Positions 57,348 through 64,000 of a DNA stretch of 64,000 nucleotides are shown here, piece by piece (the stretch's first letter is position 1; each line of letters begins with the position of its first letter). A program made the position numbers and the translations under genes. The notes under the pieces were generated by a model. That model saw nothing but the letters and a program-made list of their open reading frames with translations. It did no database searches and was not told the DNA's origin. The DNA comes from Lamellibrachia satsuma (Eukaryota > Annelida > Polychaeta > Sabellida > Siboglinidae), in contig BSQZ01000009.1 in the NCBI GenBank assembly GCA_033239005.1, positions 6,252,252 to 6,316,251 on the forward strand, written 5' to 3'.

Positions 57348-58436
57348 GGTGGCTGGGGCGGCTAGCGTTCCAGTTGATTTTTTTTCTAACATGCTAGGAT
57401 ATACTGAACTAAACGTTGACGCCACAAAAAATCACCCGGCATTAACATCATATTTTGCCAGTCCATCCTTTAAAAATGCGGTCCTTTTGGAAATCCCCTT
57501 GAGTTCCCAGAAAAGCGACAATGTTTCCATAGATGTTCGAACCAGCTATATTCATTCACCATGAAAGCGGAACACATCGTCTGGTTACTGTAATGCTAGT
57601 ACACATCAATATTATAAAATTATCTACCTAACTAAATCATCACCTTAAACCAGCAAATATCAGCATTAAACGTAGTTTATCGTGCCTTTGACACTAACGG
57701 AAATGCCAACGCATATGTGACCTGGTGACCCCGCAGGATAACAGCCAATCAAAATGACCGTAAACATGCCCTACCACATGTTTATTAGATGGCTGGCATA
57801 CCTGATACCATAGACGACAACACGTTACAAGTACAGATCCAAGAGCTATTGTGGTGGCAAATTAAGGGGACATGTCAATATTACAAATAGCCATTATGTA
57901 TTGTCAACAATACATAAAACGCCAGTGAAAAACCGTAAATTTCAACACAAAAACAAGCATTTGTTGAGATTATGTTTTCATTAATAACCAGGAAATGATG
58001 TGTCAAATATTATTTGAGAAAAACTACAACACTAATAACATTGCAATTTTGCGTATGAACGCATCATACGGCAGTAAATTACGATTGGTGAAGGGTTTGT
58101 ATCAAAAATACACTGACACTTTAGGATGTCATTCAACTTTTGCTTAATTCATTCACGGTGGTGTAGTAGACAATTGGTTTATGTTAACCAAAATCTGCTG
58201 TAAAGTTATCAGTTACACTGTCATACTTATATGTATGTCGTTTATTTCTTTGGGATTTTCTCAAAATGTTTTAGAAACCTTGTAACAGCTAAATACATAA
58301 AAAAAACTCAAATTTTTTTATCTGGTATATTATAGTATTTCAACTACAGTCTGTGAAGAAATGGTTAATTTATCTTAAACACTTCAACTGAAACTAATCA
58401 ATTCAAGACAAGCATATCATAGCCACCCCAGCTATC
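57348..58436. mobile_element. TTAA-flanked TIR element next to SNRNP70 exon 3
   Basis: TTAA lies at both edges (57344-57347, 58437-58440). The ends are imperfect inverted repeats: GGTGGCTGGGGCGGCTAG on the left, and the inverse of the right end is GATAGCTGGGGTGGCTAT. TTAA targets are used by piggyBac and Kolobok transposons. A plus frame reaching 57564 contains SVPVDFFSNMLGYTELNV and about 45 more residues, of unknown nature. It is 1.09 kb and non-autonomous, ending 92 bp before exon 3. Confidence 0.65.
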
Positions 58437-58528
58437 TTAACAACTGTGGTTTCTGAGGAATAGCTCCCAAATGCCCAGTGCAACAGACACAGCACTATCT
58501 GTACCGTAATGTTTTTTTGTGTTTACAG

Positions 58529-58583
58529 AAGAAAGAAAGAGCAGAGCAGGTCGCATACAAACTGGAACAGGATCTTGCTATGT
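58529..58583 (+). CDS. SNRNP70: U1 snRNP 70 kDa protein, coding exon 3
   Basis: 55 nt: 18 codons (KKERAEQVAYKLEQDLAM) plus one base, ending in T then GTAAGT. The acceptor is TTTTTTTGTGTTTACAG. It aligns with the charged helical segment of U1-70K that precedes M-W-D-P. The leftover T joins GG of exon 4 to make the conserved Trp. Residues 70-87. Confidence 0.88.
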
Positions 58584-61280
58584 GTAAGTACCTCAGCGTT
58601 TATCTTGTCTTTGTAGTTTATTTCCCTGGATTGGTAGTTTCTGTTTATTTACTGTCTTAGTAGTTTTTTTTTTATTAGTTGATAACCATATGTATGACTA
58701 GCTGAAGAAATAAACAGTTTTACCCTAAATAACATACATACTGTTTGCATGGCCAGAAACATTTCATTAAAATGGAATAAACTAAAAGTACTGAAATAAG
58801 TAGACAAGTAATGTTTTTGCAATTTAATATATTAACATATTTTGACATCCTAAGGGGAAACATTCAGCAAGGGGTTGTGTTGTCTGTGTGAACAGTTTCA
58901 CATGGCTTGTGTCTTGTGGCCAGGTCAGGTGACGATACCATCAAATCATCTGGTCAGATATGCTCAGGAGCAATGTTTCTGATATAAACTGGACTGTGGC
59001 ATTTCAGCCTTGACCTCAAGTTTATTGCCACCTGCCCCAGCTATGTGCATGCATCATCCTCTGTGAGACATCTTGGGAAGGGGTATCCCTAGGAGAAATT
59101 GCTTACAGGTGAGCAATTTGTTCCTGACCATCCAGCCACCTGAGGTGTAGCCAGACTGTCTGGGACTGGGAGTTCGTTGACCCAGATTAGGGCAGCTGTC
59201 ACTGATGCACCCACCAAGGCTATTTCGGGACATTGCTTCAGATGCTGGCTGCTTCATTTTAACTGGCACTCAAAATATCATTTGCATTTATATATCAGTG
59301 GCATTTCCAGATGTACAGGCGATGTGCAGTCAAATTGGTGACCCAGAGGACCACTAAATAAGGTCTCAAGGTTCCTGAATTGATAAATCATTCCTTCTTT
59401 TGTGTTACAATTGGTGACCATATTTTCAACGAGCAACAAATGATCAGTTATATGCCTCGAGATATGTCGGGAATAATGGATAAATTAATGCATTTCTGAA
59501 TTTTACCCGATATCTACATTAAAAATTTGCACCCCAAAATCTACATGTGACAAATAAAATAAATATGTTCGTTTTGATATTTGTTGACTGCTGGGTGAAA
59601 GTGTTGCATGTTTTCCAGTGAGTCAGTTCCCACACACTCATATTCAACCATAGTTGCATTACGACATAAATAGTGCATATATGCCGTGGTATGTCTTGAT
59701 ACTACACATTGACAATGTCATAAACACACAGGTCATTTGTGACAAGAACGATGTCTTGATGGAGCCGCAGTGAGGCTATTGAAGAAGTGAGGAGCATCAT
59801 TATGGGAGACCCATTGAACTTAAGGATCAGTCAGCGTTGCTTTGATTAGATGGATCTTGCCATCTTCAGAGTTGAGCACAGTTGCATCAGCTGACACATG
59901 CGGGTGCTAATCACATCGTAGGCATTCTGAGTAGGACTCGGCGCTGTTCGCTGCTTCAATCACTTTGTATGGTCACCGATAATGTTGATACATGTGGCAC
60001 AGTGTTAGTTTTCAGGCGCAGGCTGATTGATGCACTGTGTGCAAACCATTTTAAACCTGCAATCAGGGCTGCAATTGGCTTTATTACGGCTCCATTCGTG
60101 TCACCGTGCCTGACTCGATGATGTCGTTTGGAGTTGGAAATTTTGCGGGTCGGTTGGTTGTACGTTCGCTCGGCTAATTTTTAGGTTAACAAGTGTACAC
60201 ATTGACCTGTGTTACTAAGTGACCACATATATTCATATTAGACGGCATGAATGTTCACATGCTGTAAGAAGCTGGTCAGCTTGACGTCCTCTCGTTATCT
60301 TGTGGTGACATTTGCTAGACTGTTGTTGCATTTTATTGATCTCGCATTTAATTGGATTGGGGAAAAAACGACATTGCCATGAATGTGATGTGATTTTATC
60401 ACTTGCGTTGCTGATCAGTGAATTGAACAAAATGGATTTTCGCGAGGATTTAGGCTGAATGAAAACTGCTATTCTGGTGCTTGAGGTGAAAGGGGCACGT
60501 GTAGGTGGGATATTTTTGATAGAAAAATCAATGATCCACCCTACATCAACTGTGCTGAATGCTGATTTTGACAGGATAGTAGACCAAGACACGCTGTCAT
60601 TGATTGTTATGTGCTGGTCGGCTGTAGCAACTACCAACCACAGCAGCAAATGTAATCTACAGTTGATTGACTTGTCTGGCTAGGCGCTCCATTGCCATTA
60701 TAACTGTACTCAGTGGCAGCTTAGAACATGTTTCAAACACTATTTGGTGGCTGACTCCTCACGACGGGTGTGGGCGTTAAGCCTGATTCGTGTGAACGCT
60801 ACAGGAGTATTTAACAAATTTGTCTGTACGTAATCGGCATGTGTCACAATTGAAATCATGCATTGCATTAGGAGGGTGAATAGATTTTATCGTTAGTCTC
60901 ATTAATTTTGCATGCTTCTCTGTATAATTGCATCAGTTATGTCGATAAACATTTTAAACAACAACCTGTTGAGATTAGTATGTGTCATGTACCTTGAGTA
61001 GGTCTTGAAGGTCCTTCAGTTGTCTTCTACTGAGGAAGACGACCTCTCAGTGACTGTCCTTCACAGTGACTCCACCACTGTGTTATGTGTGCATGTGACA
61101 TCACAGGCTTGTTCGGCCTACACAGTCGGTTGTGAATGCATGCACACGTGCCGATGCAACATCCGTCTGATGTGGGTGGCCGGTGCTGTAGATTTCCTGC
61201 ACTGTCACACAGGTTGGATGCGTGCCCACTGTATCATGCCATATGAGTTGTCTCTTATTGATTCTCACGGTTTCTTGCAG
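58584..61280. other. SNRNP70 intron 3
   Basis: No supported feature. Opposing open frames at 60233-60649 (minus, 138 codons) and 60459-60683 (plus, 74 codons) overlap one another; neither has a recognised motif. Confidence 0.5.
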
Positions 61281-61345
61281 GGGACCCGGCGAATGACGTT
61301 AACATCGTTGGAGACCCTTTCAAGACCTTGTTTGTTGCCAGAGTG
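61281..61345 (+). CDS. SNRNP70: U1 snRNP 70 kDa protein, coding exon 4
   Basis: 65 nt, acceptor ACGGTTTCTTGCAG, donor GTG then GTATGT. It completes W88 and reads DPANDVNIVGDPFKTLFVAR plus V. F-K-T-L-F-V-A-R-V contains the RNP2 strand (LFVARV, 104-109) of the RRM that binds U1 stem-loop I. Residues 88-109. Confidence 0.95.
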
Positions 61346-61654
61346 GTATGTATTCCCACTTGCGACTTTCTTGCCAGTTCACGCCAATGTTAATGACGAT
61401 TTGACAGGCAGCTTTCCCGGAATGCTGCCCAAGTTAGCCAGATGATTGATAACATCGTAAATGCATTCTAAGCTTATACGGTTTTATATAAGACAGCAAG
61501 AAGGAAAGCATGCGATGCTAAGAATGCAATGCAATAAACTCGATCTGAGATCAGACTTCTGGCTAAGGTGCAAGCAGCTGCACCAACTTTCTAAACCGTG
61601 AATGCCTATCAGTGTTCCTTTGAAGCATCTTATTCCCTGCTTCTTGTCTTTCAG

Positions 61655-61717
61655 AACTATGACACAAGCGAGTCCAAACTTAGAAGAGAATTCGAATCAT
61701 ATGGACCAGTCAAACGG
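61655..61717 (+). CDS. SNRNP70: U1 snRNP 70 kDa protein, coding exon 5
   Basis: 63 nt, phase 0 at both ends, acceptor CCTGCTTCTTGTCTTTCAG, donor CGG then GTAAGG. It reads [20 protein letters not shown] plus R, the first helix region of the RRM, nearly identical to the human protein. Residues 110-130. The next exon (I/H-x-V-Y and the RNP1 strand) was not found before the window ends. Confidence 0.96.
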
Positions 61718-62043
61718 GTAAGGTTCTTTAAGGCTCATGTCCGTCTGTAGACAGTTATGGATGGGAATCATTAGCTCAATTAGCTAACTGAGAGTGTCTT
61801 CCACTTGTTGCTAATTGGGTGGAACATAAGTGAGCCATAATAACCGAATCAATATTGTACTAATAACATCCAAATCAATTTGTGCGTATGTGTGTGTGCG
61901 TGCGTGCATGCATGCGCATGTGTGTAATCCCAAGTGTTCTGGTCCTTGCATCACTAGTGGTTTCTAAGTACTTTAGCCCACGGTAGACACCAGAGGTTTC
62001 TACATTACTACTGACAACATTTCTCTGTTGAAGAGTCAAAACA

Positions 62044-62243
62044 ATGGAAGTCCATTTTGATCTGCCCAATGCGGTTGGTTGGATATGTGTCTGTTACACT
62101 AACTTCTAACACACGGCATGGATGTGTATTGTTTGTTTCTTCAACAACATATCTGTCAAGGTATCAAAACAATGAAAGTCCATGTTCGTGCGTTAGAAGT
62201 TAGTGTACTAAACACATATCCAACCACCAAAATGGACTTCCAT
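62044..62243. repeat. Fold-back sequence, arms about 60-70 bp
   Basis: The left arm (62044-62115: ATGGAAGTCCATTTTG, then GGTTGGATATGTGT, then ACACTAACTTCTAAC) and the inverse of the right arm (about 62188-62243) match with one 14-bp gap and a few changes. The central part also repeats CAAAACAATGRAAGTCCAT directly. Probably a MITE in SNRNP70 intron 5. Confidence 0.75.
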
Positions 62244-62369
62244 CAAATAAAAAATTTTAATGCACACACAATCAACACTGGTTCACAAAGACGCATGTCA
62301 TTGTCATCATAGTTGTTGTCGGCAGCAGGGTTTGCAAGATTCTGGCAAAACGTCAAACCACAGACTATT

Positions 62370-62525
62370 CAGTAGAACCCATCCAAGCGTCACCCCTTTG
62401 AAAACGACAACCCCTCGGAAATGGCAACTCTTTATCTGACCAGCCTCTGTATTTGGGCCACCCCCTTTAATCAGACCACTTTATCTAAGTCTTTTGCATA
62501 TATCATCTTTCCAGGGGTTCCACTG
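62370..62525. mobile_element. Possible pogo/Tigger-like MITE
   Basis: The left end CAGTAGAACCCATCCA and the inverse of the right end CAGTGGAACCCCTGGAAAG resemble Tigger termini. TA follows the right end, but the base pair before the left end is TT, so the TA duplication is not intact. 156 bp, non-coding. Confidence 0.45.
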
Positions 62526-64000
62526 TACTGCAATTTACACTGGTCAAGATACTTACACCTGTCAGAAATACCTTTTAGACACCCAGTCTGACTAAAAATA
62601 AAATCTGCCTATATTTTCGACAAGTACATAATTATATAATTCACGAATTTGGTTGATTTTGAAGCCCAGTGTAATTAACATTAATTTTACACCAGTGAAA
62701 CATACTTTCCCAACACTATCACAGGCTAACTGTTGGTTTTAATTAATAACAAATGTGTTAATTCCAAATGTATAAATAAATGTTCAGCTCGTTTAGCCTT
62801 TGGCATTATATAAGCTTCCTGTCCTGAACGTTGATATTAAACTACCAATTAAAGTGGATGCCTGGATAACAACACTGCCAGACAGCAGGAAACATTATTC
62901 CAGTGGCACACCAGATATTTCAAGATATTACCAGGCGGCCAGGAAATCTATCCACTGTGACAACCCTTAATCTATCCATTGTGACAACCCTTAATCATCT
63001 TGGCCTGGTTGAATAAGTCACTGGTCATGCACGTTATTGTGCATGATTCATAAATCACAGAGCGCTGTCAGACTGCACAATTGTATACATTGATATTTCA
63101 CAAAAGTGATGTGAATTTGTGTCCAATCGCTGTTGCTGTTCATAGTACACATTGCAGAAGTCTCATTTGTGGTTTCACATAGCCCTCTAACTAGCTAAAT
63201 TACATGTAGTGATCATAGTAATAATAATAAATTTATCATGTATAGCGCCCCAACCAATTAATTGTTCTGGGCCACTGTACAATGGTACATATATTATAAA
63301 TAAAACCATACACCTTTAGATTAGTAATGTGCAGAGATCTGCAAACATTATTTGTAAAATACAGTAAAATATCTTGTCTGTGTAAATAGTTAAAATTAAT
63401 AAACATGTAAAAGCTATAACAAAATCTAAAAAAAATTAATTAAAATAATAATAAATAATCTATGTAATTAATTAAGATCACTAACATACTATACAGTCCT
63501 AAGTTAGTTTTGAAAATTGTGAGTCTTGGGCACATGGGGGGGCAGTTTATACATAATAATGAATCTTAACCATATAAATAAATTGGTCAAGAGCCGATTG
63601 AATGGAATCGTGCAAGACACATCATTTGGTTTGAAGTTAGCGAAATATTTCAGTTATCTAATCTTAAGCAACCAGTTATAGGTACTAATATCTCATTAAA
63701 TGCCCACTTTGAGCATATCTGTTCAGTCGTCCATTGGAATATTAATTAGCATTTCTACAACAGTCCGAGTTTGTTTACATTTTAAGAACTTCCTTTGAGA
63801 TTACATAGTTCAAAAGAAGCATAGAGTGGCTGCTACTGAAATGTTGTTGTAATAACTTTGACGGTGAATTTATATGCTTAAAAATAAAAAAAAATAGTCA
63901 TGAGAGTGGCAGTCAGATATTACATTTCACTTGAGAAATACTGTAATCGACCATCTAAAACCCTTGCCTGGCTCACATTACAGATTACCATGGTTTCGAC
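62526..64000. other. SNRNP70 intron 5, no further exon
   Basis: AT-rich. A possible interspersed repeat (TATAGCGCC, then CTGGGCCACTGTACAATG) lies at about 63215-63300. The next U1-70K exon is not present. Confidence 0.5.

Noticed and set aside
57253..57564. 103-codon plus frame as a host gene
   Set aside because: Its distinctive part lies inside the TTAA-flanked element and starts at the element's terminus, so it is more likely transposon-derived or fortuitous.
60233..60649. 138-codon minus frame in SNRNP70 intron 3
   Set aside because: An opposing plus frame is equally open over the same bases; no motif and no splice-bounded exon.
61005..61445. 146-codon plus frame overlapping SNRNP70 exon 4
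   Set aside because: It is in a different frame from the conserved RRM exon and ignores its splice sites.

Overview
This is animal nuclear DNA, AT-rich and dense in repeats. The protein-coding sequence is split by GT-AG introns of 0.3 to 13 kb, and there are no bacterial-style operons. The repeat set (an intact LINE, a tRNA-derived SINE, several families of inverted-repeat DNA transposons), the intronless Shaker-type channel and the gene order point to an invertebrate bilaterian, possibly a deuterostome. I cannot name the species.

The securely identified core is a divergent gene pair. A complete, single-exon Kv1 (Shaker) potassium channel lies on the minus strand at 34780-36291. About 1.1 kb away on the plus strand, the gene for the U1 snRNP 70 kDa protein (SNRNP70) starts at 37403 and runs off the right edge. 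Five of its coding exons are in the window (37403-37546, 45297-45359, 58529-58583, 61281-61345, 61655-61717). Their phases join cleanly and stop after the first strand of the RRM. From memory, human KCNA7 and SNRNP70 are also neighbours in divergent orientation, so this may be a very old linkage.

Left of the pair, about 8-34 kb, scattered minus-strand exon candidates fit one extracellular or membrane protein: a possible signal-peptide exon (33531-33596), three exons that together make a sushi/CCP domain and the start of a second one, two exons resembling the end of a CUB domain, and two possible 3' ends. The model is incomplete and is inference. A long open exon on the minus strand (38881-39616) lies antisense inside SNRNP70 intron 1; I do not recognise it.

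Much of the rest is mobile DNA with readable insertion history. There is a 3.6-kb fold-back element (17730-21357) with a 1.85-kb transposon inserted in one arm, and a second copy of that transposon inverted 28 kb away (49017-50858). A 44-bp hAT-like mini-element has a perfect 8-bp duplication (31397-31440). A SINE with a 14-bp duplication sits inside a LINE fragment (47590-47923). Long-TIR, TTAA-flanked and CAGGG-ended elements also occur in the SNRNP70 introns. The leftmost 4.4 kb holds a TTTCTCC-type minisatellite and a CpG-rich stretch with no secure gene.
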